NCBI GenBank assembly: GCA_013368315.1
Contig: JAACJM010000074.1
Span: forward strand, 1 to 64,000
Direction of reading: 5' to 3'
DNA: 64,000 nt
From: Tetrapyrgos nigripes
Lineage: Eukaryota; Basidiomycota; Agaricomycetes; Agaricales; Campanellaceae
In this document: in pieces, positions 49,080-60,204 of the stretch
How positions within the stretch are numbered: position 1 is the stretch's first letter
How the letters are laid out: each line of letters opens with the position of its first letter
Program-made: the position numbers and the translations under genes
The notes under the pieces: generated by a model
Databases searched by the model: none
What the model was told of the DNA's origin: nothing
The model's input: only the letters and a program-made list of their open reading frames with translations

Positions 49080-49628
49080 ATGCAAGGACCTTATAAGGAC
49101 CTGTGCTCGACCATGGATTCAACAAACATGTCTACCTTCACCACATCCACCATCGAGAACTCACCCTCATTCTCATTCTCACCCGAAACATCGCTCATCT
49201 TTGCTGGGACTAAGATCCCGTACGAACCTCGTGAAGACAGAATTAACCTCTTCATACACATTGCATGGAACTACAATCCAGACAACTGGTTCTACAATGA
49301 TTGGTGGAATGGAGCCAACAATAAATTAGACGATGGTTGGGGTAACCCTGACAACGACAACAGTTGGGACTCAGACGGTTGGGGCTCTTGGGGACATCAT
49401 ACCCCTGCAGCACTATGGGATTTGGACACAGATGACAAAGAGCAGGAGGAACCGATCTCTAAGGAGATGGAGAAAAGGCTCAACAACTGGTGGGAAACGG
49501 GACTTTGGGATCTACCCGACGGGGTCAACGACATACGAGCTCCGGTGCAAGCTCGTCCTAAGAGGGGGGTAGTGTCACAAATCACTGACCTATTCACTTC
49601 TTTTCTCTCCAATCTATTCATTTCTTAA
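49080..49628 (+). CDS. Extra 3' open frame of the Gypsy element, Trp/Asp-rich
   Basis: An uninterrupted 182-codon frame between pol and the 3' LTR, ending inside the LTR. It has a Ser/Thr-rich start, INLFIHIAWNYNPDNWFYND and then repeated W, G, D and N residues (DDGWGNPDNDNSWDSDGWGS), and KRLNNWWETGLWDLPDG. No family recognised. It is intact while gag and pol are riddled with stops. It could be an accessory protein of this retroelement lineage, but start and translation are uncertain. Confidence 0.5.
   Translation: MQGPYKDLCSTMDSTNMSTFTTSTIENSPSFSFSPETSLIFAGTKIPYEPREDRINLFIHIAWNYNPDNWFYNDWWNGANNKLDDGWGNPDNDNSWDSDGWGSWGHHTPAALWDLDTDDKEQEEPISKEMEKRLNNWWETGLWDLPDGVNDIRAPVQARPKRGVVSQITDLFTSFLSNLFIS
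49561..49572 (+). other. Polypurine tract
   Basis: AGAGGGGGGTAG sits directly before the 3' LTR start TGTCAC, the usual place for the plus-strand primer of an LTR retroelement. Confidence 0.8.
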
Positions 49629-50015
49629 CTCCACGGACTACTATTCATCTCTTTCATCTTTCCCATCATCATCTTCTCTGTCTACAGTTACCATCACTTG
49701 ATCTGACATGTACATCATTTATCTCCTCCAATTCCTATCTCCATGGACATTCTCACTTATTCACTTACTCTCAATTCACTTCTTTTACTTATATACCAAA
49801 GGACCTGTAGTTAGCTCTTTTCTTTAGTCTGTTCACTTCATCTCCACTCTGCTCTCAGTATAGTGCAGTGTCGAGTATAGTCAGCTACTCATCCTCTACT
49901 TGTCTCTACCATTTCTCTCTCTCTCTCTCTCTATATCGTCTTATTGTAACTCGTCAAATCCATTGGTTCATTGTGTGACTTGGGTGGTTATTGCTAAGTG
50001 ACAATGTTCTTGACA
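49573..50015 (+). repeat. 3' LTR
   Basis: TGTCACAAATCACTGACC to GTTCTTGACA. Nearly identical to the 5' LTR; the CT run near 49915-49930 is longer. Confidence 0.95.
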
Positions 50016-50802
50016 TGTTGGGAAGGGAAGCGGCATCAAGATAGCATTGGCAATCATCCTGCAGCCATTGTTGGAGTTGCTTGTAGGTTGCAGTGGTAGG
50101 GCTTTGCACTGTACAGTATACTGGTATGGCCATACTGATATGGCCATATTTTGTACAGGTATCATACTGGTTGCATCCAACATTGTATGGTACAGTACAG
50201 TCTGGGTACAGCCATATTACAGGTTATAGTAGGTACTGATAGATAAAATTTGTGAATCATGCTAGGAAAGTGAAGAAAGACACTGACAGTTGAGTTTAGG
50301 GCTGGTATAACATTGTCCAAGTGTTGTCAGTGTTGTTGAGACATTTTCCATTGACCTTGGTCACTACACGCCATTGACATCTTAGCAAGTGAACAATGGA
50401 AAAGATTTAACCAAATAGTCACCTTTATAGGGCATTTCAACTCTGGGTAAGTGAACTTCAGGTCAGGAATATGATCATTTTGAATAATATTTGCTGATTT
50501 TGAACAGATAGTGAGCGTAAACCTCAACTGAGGCATACCCAACCCATACACAGTCACAACCCATATACTGCCATAAACGATACAGCCAATATGGGTTTCA
50601 GCCCATACAGTACCATACCAGTATGGCCTTGAAAAAAGTATGGTACAGTACGGGTCCATACCTGTAATATGATACCAGTATAACTGTATGATACCATACA
50701 GCACGAAGCCCTATACAGTGGAATGAGGAGTGGTACGCTCTTGTGGATCAAACTGAGGGCAGACTTTTATTCCTTGACCTTCCAAATATGAGAGTCAACA
50801 AA
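50016..50802 (+). pseudogene. Probable C-terminal end of the USP-like gene, split by a hAT MITE
   Basis: 50016-50096 and 50714-50802 join, after removal of the MITE and one target copy, into one open frame: CWEGKRHQDSIGNHPAAIVG, then VACRLQWNEEWYALVDQ and LLFLDLPNMRVNK, where the next element supplies the stop. Together with YDGIGTGIP before the Gypsy LTR this could be the end of the USP-like protein; the frame is off by one base at the Gypsy site, and no family match is certain for this tail. Confidence 0.4.
50097..50713. mobile_element. hAT-type MITE (617 bp)
   Basis: Ends TAGGGCTTTGC at the left and GAAGCCCTA at the right are inverted. Flanks TGCAGTGG (50089-50096) and TACAGTGG (50714-50721) are an 8-bp duplication with one mismatch. 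The interior is full of short (T/C)ATACTGGTATGG-type inverted words. No transposase. Confidence 0.8.
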
Positions 50803-50803
50803 T

Positions 50804-52015
50804 AGAGAGCTTGTGCAGTGCCAACCGTTGGCTGTGGTTGGCTTATTCAGTGTGTGCACATGGTTGGCATTTAGATGTGTGTGCATTGCCAACCATTGCC
50901 AACCATTGCTTGTTAGAGCCCCTCCTGCTGTATTCTTACCCAGCTATGCAATATATAAGGCTCTTCATAGAGCAGCTATCAGCTTCAGAGGATGCTATTC
51001 CCAATTTTGAAGCAGCTGGCACTTAGCCAATGGTTGGCTGCAGGCAAGGGGTGCCAGAAAAAAATTAAGGATATAGGGTTAGAAAAGATTTTAAGGAGCT
51101 TGACAGCAAACAAACCAACCACCCATGGAAACTATATACTAAATATGGTAATATTTGTAATCATATGCTATGCGTCATCCAGCTTGACTTTGATTTAGTG
51201 GCAGCTTTGCTTTCAGCTTGAGCATGCCTCACACTCCCAATTTTTTCAACAGGTATACCATCCCAACAAGATTAAAGACAGGTCAGTGTCCCAAATTCAT
51301 GCATTGGAAATAGGATTGTAACTGTCAACTCACAAATCTTGTCTCACATCCTTTTTTCTTACAGGTGACAATGCATTGCTCAGAATCAGAAGCAGCCTCT
51401 TCACAACAATGGTTGACCTAGTAACCTGTTTGAGGGCCAAAAAATAACAAAGTCCTTCAAAATACACTACACACAGTTGAAATCCTTGTAAAATTTTCTA
51501 TATTACGAGGCCTCTTAAAGGCCAAGTTAACTTATGTCAACCTTGAAAATTTTACCACGACCTCAAACTCCCACCCCTTTTCGTTGTCACAGCCAGTCTT
51601 TGCCCTTCCTGACAACTGGAATGTCCAGACTCAGATCCAAGGACTGTTGACATCATAACCACAATGTCATGCTAGCATGTCAAATCAGTCCGCTTAACGC
51701 CCTTCTTCCCTCTCACTTCCCACCAATTCTCCCTCCCTTCTGCATAACCTGAGTTAGACTATGTGAAAGGGCCTCATAATTTGCCATGCAAAGCGATGGC
51801 CCTTTGCCCCAGTAGAAAAAAATTTTAAGTGGCCCTCGGACTGAACCAACCAACCATCCCTATATTGCTTGGGTTTTGCCACCCCCTTGGCTGCAGGGCA
51901 TAGGGTGAGAACACAGCACAAAGGGCTCTAAAAAGCAATGGTTGGCAATGGTTGGCAATGCACACACATCTTAAATGCCAACCACAGCCAACCGTTGGCA
52001 CTGCACAAACTCTCT
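50804..52015. mobile_element. Inverted-repeat element (~1.2 kb) with ~140-bp termini
   Basis: The left end AGAGAGCTTGTGCAGTGCCA matches the reverse complement of the right end (AGAGAGTTTGTGCAGTGCCA), and homology runs ~140 bp inwards including tandem TTGCCAACCA words. AAT flanks both ends (50801-50803, 52016-52018), a possible 3-bp duplication. Superfamily unresolved. No coding region recognised. Confidence 0.7.
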
Positions 52016-52052
52016 AATGTTTATTTTCTTCACTATAACTACATAGGACATT

Positions 52053-52440
52053 ACGAGGCTGAAGAATGAGGATGAGTTCTTTACACTGCGTTTCCGCGTG
52101 TGGCTATGTTGAGTTTGTCCCAATTTCCTCTGTCTGTCTCAATCAAATTTCTTTCCGATTTTCTCCGGTAATAGAGAATATGCGCCCCTATTCTTGTAAG
52201 TATTCCCTTTTCAAGAGCTCGAGGGCTGTATCTTCCCATGTATATTGATTATAGCTCTGAGCCTCTGATTCTACACAATGATATACACTCTAGTACTTTT
52301 CTCAGAAATTGAACCAGCAATATCTGTTTTTCATTGAATATCTTCACTGGAGTGTGGTCTAGCATCTTAAATTTGAATTCACCGGACTCGTTTCCGCCAT
52401 GCTCAGCGCTGGCCCACACCCCTTCATACAGGTAGAATGC
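52053..52440. repeat. Pair of dispersed modules (TTACGAGGC and inverted GTGTGGGCC)
   Basis: 52053-52113 is a TTACGAGGCTGAAGAATGAGG-type module; about 52375-52440 is the inverse of the GTATGAAAGG.GTGTGGGCCAGCGC module. The same two ends, mirror-image, bound the 15055-17053 region. This suggests one element family with these two termini, about 0.39 kb here. Confidence 0.4.
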
Positions 52441-53183
52441 CAAAACTGACATGGTACAGGCTCTCCGCTAACAGAACTGACCAGGAGTGGTACATAAACA
52501 CTATTCTGATGGATACCCTTGGGCGGTCTAGATGAGTATGCAAAGTCATTCACGGGATGCTCCCAATCCAAGTCCTCTGAGCTCATTTTGAAGAGATGAC
52601 CAACTGCTAAGTGTGCAGAATTGCCCTGGTTGGTTTGTGGGTATTCAACGAAAGCACCAGGTACAAAGCAAAAGACAGATGTGAGCATGGTCTTTTTGGT
52701 AAGTCGGTAGTCAGTGTAGACAATGGTCGGTTCTGAAACAGTGAGCAGACAGATATTCTCACAGTGATGGAGTGGGACCACTACTGGTGGTTGCTGAGGT
52801 GGTGTGCCTTGTCCAATATCACCTGTATCCATGTATTAAAAGATTCGCTGGAGGTCATTTCAGATCAGTGAGGGAGCCTGGGATAGCAGAGGATGTGTAG
52901 AGAGTGAGTGAAGAGCAGATATTGCAGATGCTTGTTCTTCATTAGGGGAGAGAGGATTGAGCAAATCTACCAGAGACAGACAGGGCATCCTGATGAGTCC
53001 TAGAAAAGCCCAAGGAGACAAGTCAAATAAGCACCTGTTGAGCAGCAAGATCCTACACAACTCACTCCCAATCCAGCTTGATTTCCCCTGCAGCTCACTA
53101 CCTGCCTTGTTGCAATTCCATGAACCAAACCACCTTGAATAGTGGTAGCAACCTCCTGCTACCAAGCCAGTATTGGGAAACAA
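52359..53183 (-). CDS. Uncharacterised minus-strand coding fragment
   Basis: Two consecutive frames (53183-52860 and 52832-52359) have protein-like character: PWAFLGLIRMPCLSLVDLLN, PLSPNEEQASAISALHSLST, then HCENICLLTVSEPTIVYTDY, HPVNDFAYSSRPPKGIHQNS and VYVPLLVSS. A spacing of 27 bp with stops separates them, so an intron or a break lies between. The 3' end runs into the GTGTGGGCC module. No family recognised; it may be a piece of a transposon-associated gene. Confidence 0.3.
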
Positions 53184-54408
53184 TCAAGCTCTTTGCGTTC
53201 GAGGCCTTTCCTTTCTATGGCAATTGCTGCCAATAGCTGCGAATCACTCAGAGGTTGAAAATTTTGCCATTGGTTGAAGCTATGCTGAGAGCCCGCCGAT
53301 GCGCGATCTGAGGACCAGAATATCGGAATAGGAAGTAAAAAGGCTGGAAAAGGAGAATACATTAAAAAGAAGGCGTTCAGCCAGGCTCACAGATCACGAC
53401 AACAAGGACAAGCATCGGAGGTACCAAGTGTGACCTGACGTGACATCAACGACCATGAGAGAGACAAATATTACAATTTATGGCTCCCCCAGGTGCTGCC
53501 ATGAGCACACGAGCCATCAGCACATCAACATCAGGGTAGGACTTGCTGTCCCTTGCTTCTGGGCCCTTTCTAATACTACCCATCAACTCGGTACTGGTCT
53601 TAACTGTTCGACAACTACCGAAATGGGCCAAGGTATAAAATTGTGAAGATTATTCCGTGAGTCTTGTCCTGTGCTCTCTCTGTTTCTCAAACCTTTGTCT
53701 GATGAACTATCAACACATTACACAGTCCATGGAACTACCATCTCATCCTCTCCTTCCAACCTCTCCTCGGAGCCAGTGCTGCATGGTTCTGTTACATCAT
53801 TAAGCCTTCTGAAGCAACAGTTCATTAGGCTAGTGTCCTAGCTGAGCTTCTACTGAAGTATCTTGATCAGAGTGCTTTTCGCCTGGTTCTGGAAGCAAAA
53901 TGAGATCATAGGCTGTTGTCTTTTCCCCCCTTTTGTGCAAGTCGTCAATGACAACGTCCTATCTAGTCTTCTCACTGGCAACGACACCCAAGGGGGTGGT
54001 GGAACAGATATTTAGCACATCACCTGGGGGGGAGGGGGGGTCCAAGGTCCTGCTAAATTTTTTTTTGGACCCTCTCCAGGTGGGCATCTAAGTAGGTTCC
54101 TGAGGCCAAGGGTGACATGATACCAAGTTTTTAAGAGGTTTTGAAGTGTTTCCAGCTATTTCAGAATAACAAATGTATCAATCATTTCATTTGAAGTTGG
54201 TTTGAGGATATCTGAGGTCCTCCCTCCTTGTTGCGGACAATCTGATTAGTAATTATCAATACATGTGACTTTATCTATATCTTATCAGGTAACATGTGAT
54301 TTCAGATTTACCATATATGGAAGGAAGGGGGGAGGGGGGGTCAGAGGGTCTTGCTAAATTTTTTTTGGAGGGGATGTATGGAATTTCTATTCCGCCACCC
54401 CTTGACGA
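53184..54408. other. No gene; two copies of a G-run/T-run unit
   Basis: About 54022-54068 and 54327-54372 share GGAGGGGGGGTC...TGCTAAATTTTTTTTGGA, direct copies ~300 bp apart, the second directly before the ALDH fragment. Otherwise no exon supported. Confidence 0.4.
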
Positions 54409-54580
54409 CGCCGTCGCACGCATCATCTCCGCCACCGCCGCCACCGCCAAACATCTTACTTCCGTCACTCTCGAGCTCGGAGGCAAATCTCCCTTTATCA
54501 TTGACCCCAACTCTAACTCTCCCAACACCTGTGGAATCGACTCTCTCTCCGGATTGGCGTTAGCGGCAAAGGTGTTTTAG
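54409..54580 (+). pseudogene. Aldehyde dehydrogenase exon fragment
   Basis: Reads ARIISATAATAKHLTSVTLE, LGGKSPFIIDPN and TCGIDSLSGLALAAKVF before a stop at 54578-54580. This is the ALDH glutamate-box segment, better kept than the copy at 24646 (TLELGGKSP intact). It stops where the other copy continues into the Cys box, and no further ALDH exons are present. Not functional. Confidence 0.8.
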
Positions 54581-54935
54581 CGAAAGACTTCGAATGGAGG
54601 ACACCTTGTAGCCTCTAGGCAGCGCTGCAGCGGCATCCTTCCAACATCCTTTTGACCTTCAAGACCTCCAAATCCATCAGACCATCGATCCTCGCGCAAC
54701 AGTGCATATAAGTACATTCGAAATCTTCTACGTAGGAATCGGACACATGGAGGCTATTACTAGATACATACTAATTACGAGGCTGGAAAGGGTACCCAAA
54801 ACTGGTATCAAAATCTGAGCTATGTGAAGCATACGTATACCCTAAAAACAAAGGACCATATCTGTTCCTGGAGGAACACCAGCAGAAGGAACATGACCGG
54901 AGTTGATGTCGAGATTGTGATAATCGATAACAAGA

Positions 54936-57536
54936 TTATAATATACATAGATCGAGATGAACAGCAGTCGCATAACCAGACTGAGCAACATGATGGGAAT
55001 CGGAAAGAGGATTGAAATGCATATGATGCATATGATGATAATCAGGGTCATAATTGCGAGTAAGGATATGACTATGATCTTGAGGAGACGCGGAAGTGTT
55101 CGTGAGGGCAGATAAGTGAGAATCTATAGCCTCGACGATATGTGTATAGTCTGTCCAGCAAAAACAAGCGATTTTCATCCCATCCTGAAGTCTGTTAGAG
55201 ACGAGAAGGATCGATAGTCAGAAAACTTTGCATAGATCACGACCGACAAGTCACTGATCAACCGATTTCCCCTCACTCACCTCTCCAGCGTCAGGATCCC
55301 CACACTCGCTGACATAACCCCTGCATCCGTCACTTCTACTATAAGTTGCACCCATTTCTTCAGCTGCCCACACATAATCTTTATCTGCGCTAATGTCGAA
55401 ATCATGTAAATCTCCTCAATCTGCTTGGAGAATTCAATGGCAGCTCTACACGCTAGGACTCTGGCAGCAGAAAAGACTGGTGCAAATTCTGATGAGCACG
55501 TGGCCTGTTCAATGCCAACATCACCGTCAAGGCCACCACTCCAGTAGACATCGTCTATAATCCCATGCGGCCTTGCGGTGTACAAGTCTGTGACCGGGCT
55601 TTGCTCCAACATTCCTTGGATCGTTTTGTAAAAATGCAATGCCAAATTTGTCCATCCAATCCAGAGCGTTCTGAGGACAACGTCAATCAGGAAACTTTGG
55701 CTTTGGTTTTGATTTACTAGCGTAACAGTATAATTGCCGAAAGCGTGGCATATATGATGTAGGAGATTAAGAGAGGCCAGGTAGCTTTTGATTACTTGAA
55801 GGTCGTAAGGGCGGCTTCGTGCGTAAGCTATCCAATTAGTGAGAACGGATGGATTGGGAGGTTAGTTCGTCGAAAATCACCAGCTGTAATTAACAAATTT
55901 TCAAGAAAGGATCACTCACGTCCACTTATCCTTGCGTATACCTCTCTTGCGTGGCGAGTGATCTGAAAGATGACTGAACAACATACGCGCGCATTCAGCA
56001 TAATTGAACAAAAGAACAGAATCTGCAGCTCACTAGACAGGAAATATCCATAATATTGCCCCAGGCCATTACAGCCTTGACTTAGTAATAATGTCAATTC
56101 TTCCAAGGATAGCTGGTCGTGGCCACATATGAGCTGCTCATCGTGAGCTGAACTAGAATAGCATGGATATAGTAAGCCAACAAAGGAACAAGAAAATAGG
56201 GGACGCACAAATCTACAGATCTGTCTGAATGTAAAGCCGCAAGCGCGTCAAACATCTAAAGAGTCAATGGCCAAACTTGAAGGTCAGCATATGAAAGAGA
56301 AAGAAACCAAGTCACCCACTAAGAAAGATGCCCACAAAACCGAACGGTCTACTGTTCCAAAAGTCCAGTTGTAAAGCTGCGGGTGTTGATACCAAGACTC
56401 GGCAAGCCTTCGAACTTGCCACGTAAAAGCTGCACCGTATGAGTTTGGGCCATCATATTCTGTCGTCATTGAGTAAGTTAGGCATCCCTGAGCCCTTGCG
56501 AGTCATCTCAAAAACTCAAAACTCACGACTAAGCAATATATCCAACAAAATACAACTAGCCGCATTCTCAGGCGACACCCATACAGCTATACCTTCATTG
56601 TGCGCCTGCCTCAGTGCTTCCACTCTGAGTTGATGACACAATCCTACGCTCTCTCTCCGTCTACCGATTTCCCTTAGATCGCTTCTGATGTCTTTCACGG
56701 GGTAGTTGGTAGTCAAGATGTTGATACACTCTGCAGGAAGAGGCTCTGGGCCGATTATAAGGGGGTCAGTAGATAACGTAGATGCGAGGGCGAAGATGCA
56801 GTGGACCAGGACACATTCCTGAGGTGAGAGGGAAGACGGTTGCCAACCGCATCCGGCGAGACGAGCACGTATTCTGCCATAAGGCATGATAGGGTGAATG
56901 TGATAGGTTGTATGGACGAAGTCTATTCCACCGATAAATGAGGTTTAGTTCAAAAATGTCCTATGGTAATGGAACACGCACCATTGAATAAACCCTGCAT
57001 TAGACGCTTTGGGAGTTGTAGAAGTGGACGAGAAGCAACTGGAGCATAGGCGATCGGCCTTGTATACACATCGTTGAGGCCTGCACTTGAAGTCGCCCAC
57101 ATATGCGTCTGTGGTGCGTATGGTGCAGCCGAACTTGCCGTCAATTGCAAACCCCTTAACATCTCGAGTTCTTGACCATGAGATGTCGGAGCATTACCCC
57201 CATCGACGGTGTCCGGATCCATTGCATGACTCGACTTGTCGTCTTCATTGCTTTTATCCCCGTCGTTGGTAGTAACCACTCTCAAGTTCGCTGCTACATA
57301 TCTGATTTCATGCTTTCGTGTACGTTTTCTTCTGACGGACGGCGTAGTTGTACACCTACAAACGTTGACAGTTAGGAATACACAGTGATTCGTACAGAGA
57401 CTCACTTCACACCCTTCTCTAGACATCTAGGACAAGACTTTCCCTCTGGTTGAGGATGACACAAAACTCGACGAGCCTTGCAGTAGTCGCATGCTGGGGG
57501 TTTCTTCAATCTCGGTTTGTCCATCATAATTTCCAT
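54936..57536 (-). CDS. Zn2Cys6 fungal-type transcription factor
   Basis: Start ATG at 57536 (an in-frame stop lies upstream). Exons: 57536-57406, 57355-56982, 56922-56527, 56459-about 56320, a piece ending at 55920, 55827-55281 and 55191-54936. Exon 1 plus the first codon of exon 2 give CDYCKARRVLCHPQPEGKSC and PRCLEKGVKC, a CX2CX6CX8CX2CX6C binuclear zinc cluster, followed by basic RRKRTRKH. The middle has RVEALRQAHNEGIAVWVSPE and NAASCILL, then FTWQVRRLAESW, a region seen in basidiomycete regulators of this type. The C-terminal exon is His/Asp-rich. All joints checked keep the frame, so the gene looks intact. Targets unknown. Confidence 0.8.
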
Positions 57537-58784
57537 TTCAACCAGAGCACCAGTGTCGATGCTAGTGCTAGGATTCAAGAGACAGAGTCAAGACGAATTC
57601 GATGGTGAACAATGGACAAAGAAACAAGCCTAGGCCTTACGACTGAGGTGTGTTGGTTGGTCTGAGCCTAAAGCAAGACCTGGACCCGAGTAGGGATTGA
57701 AGAACTCGGCAATGGCACAGCCTCTAGCGCTGCCGTCCTAATTTAGTCCCGATCAATCCCCGCTGGAATGAAGGCGGCGTTTGCGTTATGGACTCGGAAG
57801 CTTTCAAGAAAACAAAAACAAATATCTACGTACTTATGGAGTGTAGATGTAGACCCTACATCAGGTTTGGCTCGGGCTTTTCAGGGCTGTTTTGGGCGGG
57901 CTTGATGAGTCGCTTTAAGCCCGGGCTCGCATATCACTTACATAGTAGCGTGCAAACTGATACTTGGCTGGCTGAATGCGCTTGCTATCCGCACGTCCAT
58001 ACGAGTGAAGTGAAGGACGTTGGCAATTTCTTATTCTTATTCTTAGAGCGAGAATAAGATACATACTATAATTGAAATAGGTCTGGATGTTGTCTCGACA
58101 ACATCAGTTTGCTAGTTATCGAAATACAAATATTTTGAATGAAGATACATGAGAAACATCAGTTACAGGACACAGGAAACACAGCTCGTTTTACACTTCA
58201 ACGCTTGACATTTCACCAGGGGCACCGGCGCCACTGTTACACCTATCTTCTCACACAGACTCAGTTACACCCACAAGCCATTACCCTGGTCTCAAACCAG
58301 ACTGACGAGAAGAAGGTGGACTGTGACAGGAAAAGAGCAAGTACTCACACAGGCAAGTCCTCAGGTCCAACCAAGTTGACTGTCGATGGTCGTCCCGCTC
58401 GTGCTTGGCTCAATCCGGCCTTCCCTAGGAACTGTGTTTCTCCCGCCTTCTGGCACACCCTCACTCACAACTCTTCAGAGCGTTCTGTGATGGCCGAGCC
58501 CGCAACCTCTTCAAACTAGCACCTTCACCTCCACCATTGAGATATGTATGCTCGCTTCCTCCGCGTTTGGCACCGCAGATATTGTGCTTGGCGCTTCAAG
58601 GCTAACGCAAACAAGCCAAGTCAGCGAGTAAATTTAAAAGCGGGTGGGGTATGCATGTATACCAGTGTATACGGATAATGCTCGACTCCCCAATATATCA
58701 ATATATACACTCGATGACGCCCAGTCCAGCCCAACCCAACAACAAGATCCTATAAGTATGCTATAGTAAGTACTTCCCAGTCTG

Positions 58785-58862
58785 ACACGAAGATAGAGAG
58801 ATAGATAGATGTATAAACAGATAGGAGACAGATAGACAGACAGATAGTCTATAGACGAAGGC
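58785..58862 (+). repeat. GATA/GACA-type microsatellite
   Basis: Imperfect AGATAGATAGATG and CAGATAGACAGACAGATAG runs. Confidence 0.75.
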
Positions 58863-59880
58863 GAAGCTGACTTGAGGAAGGCAAGCAAGCGTACTACACC
58901 ACAACGCACCGTAAGTATCAGAATCCAGACCAGCGTTGGCGTACAGTCCTGCTAATAAAATATATAGATAAGCAAACGCAAAGTAAATGTAAACGTGAAT
59001 TGGTAGATACGTAGGTCGAGTAGCTAAGGTTGAAACACTCAAAACAGTCAAAACAATCATATCATGAAAAAGTCGTCTATATATCAATATCATTCGTTTC
59101 GTCCGAATCGTCCGTTGGTCAGTTTTGGGTTCGGGGTGTTCATAAAAGGGAGGAGTAGGAGGAGGCAAGAGGAATAAAGTGAAGTTGTCGTCGTCAAAAA
59201 AGGGAAGAGATATGTAGGAGGAGGTGGTATATCACCAATAATCAAAAGTAGGTAAACAATGCTAATGCCAATGCAAAGCAAAGCAGAGGGAAAAGAAAAA
59301 AACGTAAAAGCGTTAAAGGGTAAGAAGGAAGGTGAATTGGTGAATAAAGTGGGGGAGGGGGTTTCCGAGGTAGTGTACGCGTACGCATCTACGCCTACAC
59401 CTGCGCATGTGCCTGTATCATTTCTACTTCCTACTTCCATTCGTCTACCGCTCCACCGCGTCCACCAGCCACCAGCTCATGTGCCGACCTTGGTTGGTTG
59501 GTTGGGTAGTATCTCGTCAGAGCAGGCAGATGTAGAGTCGGAGGAGAGCTTGTCCAGTCCAAATCTTCCCAGTACCTCCCTTCACCAAAACCGAGTACTA
59601 AGTGGCAGATACCACGTAGCACGTAGAGCGCGTACTTCTACGTCTACTCCTACTTCCACGTTTACGGATATGGATACGTCCATGAGTACGAGTACCCGAA
59701 AACCGTCAAGGAGAGAAAAGCGCCCCGGGCCGGTGGTTGGTGGTTGGCGGAGAGTAGTTGGTGGGGGTAACGTAGGATATGGGGAATGGAAATGGAAATG
59801 GGAAGGGCAAAGTAGGCACAAGGTACAAGGTGCATGGTGAGAGGTAGATAGTCGGTACCTTGTGAGCGGGTATCGGAAAT

Positions 59881-59952
59881 CTGCGGGTACGTCATGCGGG
59901 TACACTGCGGGTACATGCGGGTCATGCGGGTCATGCGGGTCATGCGGGTACC
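59881..59952 (+). repeat. CATGCGGGT tandem repeat
   Basis: Imperfect GCGGGTA(C) units turn into four regular CATGCGGGT units (9 bp) at the right. Confidence 0.8.
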
Positions 59953-60204
59953 CATTATCCTTTGCTTATCATGTACAATCTTAGTTGATTAAGCCTTATA
60001 ATTACTCTTTTATTGTGTAGATAGTCTTTTAACAATGCAGAGCCTGTTATATAGCTATTTCACGAAGAATAGAACGTGCTGTTGGTATTTACGTAAAATC
60101 ATTCATACAAAATGATGGGATTAGGCGGTATATGTAAGGCTCAGCTTCACCCATTATTGACACTTTCTGACCTGCTCTGCGCTCGCCTTTGCCCGTCTCT
60201 GCAA

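Larger units (their letters stand above)
41020..50015 (+). mobile_element. Ty3/Gypsy chromovirus-type LTR retrotransposon, defective
   Basis: Two LTRs (435 and 443 bp) flank a 5' extra frame, gag with a CCHC knuckle, pol (protease, RT, RNase H, integrase with chromodomain) and a 3' extra frame. No matching 5-bp target duplication is present (CCAAC left, TGTTG right). I saw no convincing tRNA primer site after the 5' LTR. The internal region has more than ten in-frame TGA stops and at least two frameshifts, and integrase carries a 1.26-kb MITE (46673-47931). Confidence 0.95.
57537..60204. other. No gene recognised; promoter side of two divergent genes
   Basis: The stretch separates the minus-strand Zn2Cys6 gene from the plus-strand gene at 60205. 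Frames at 58139-58519 and 59259-59840 show low-complexity or unfamiliar sequence and I do not call them genes. Confidence 0.4.

Noticed and set aside
58139..58519. 126-codon frame as a gene
   Set aside because: No family pattern, no neighbouring exons, and no support from the opposite strand or flanks.
59259..59840. Protein-coding gene (193-codon frame)
   Set aside because: Composition follows simple repeats (TACGTCTAC-like, GGTTGG-like), the opposite strand is equally open, and no family pattern is visible.
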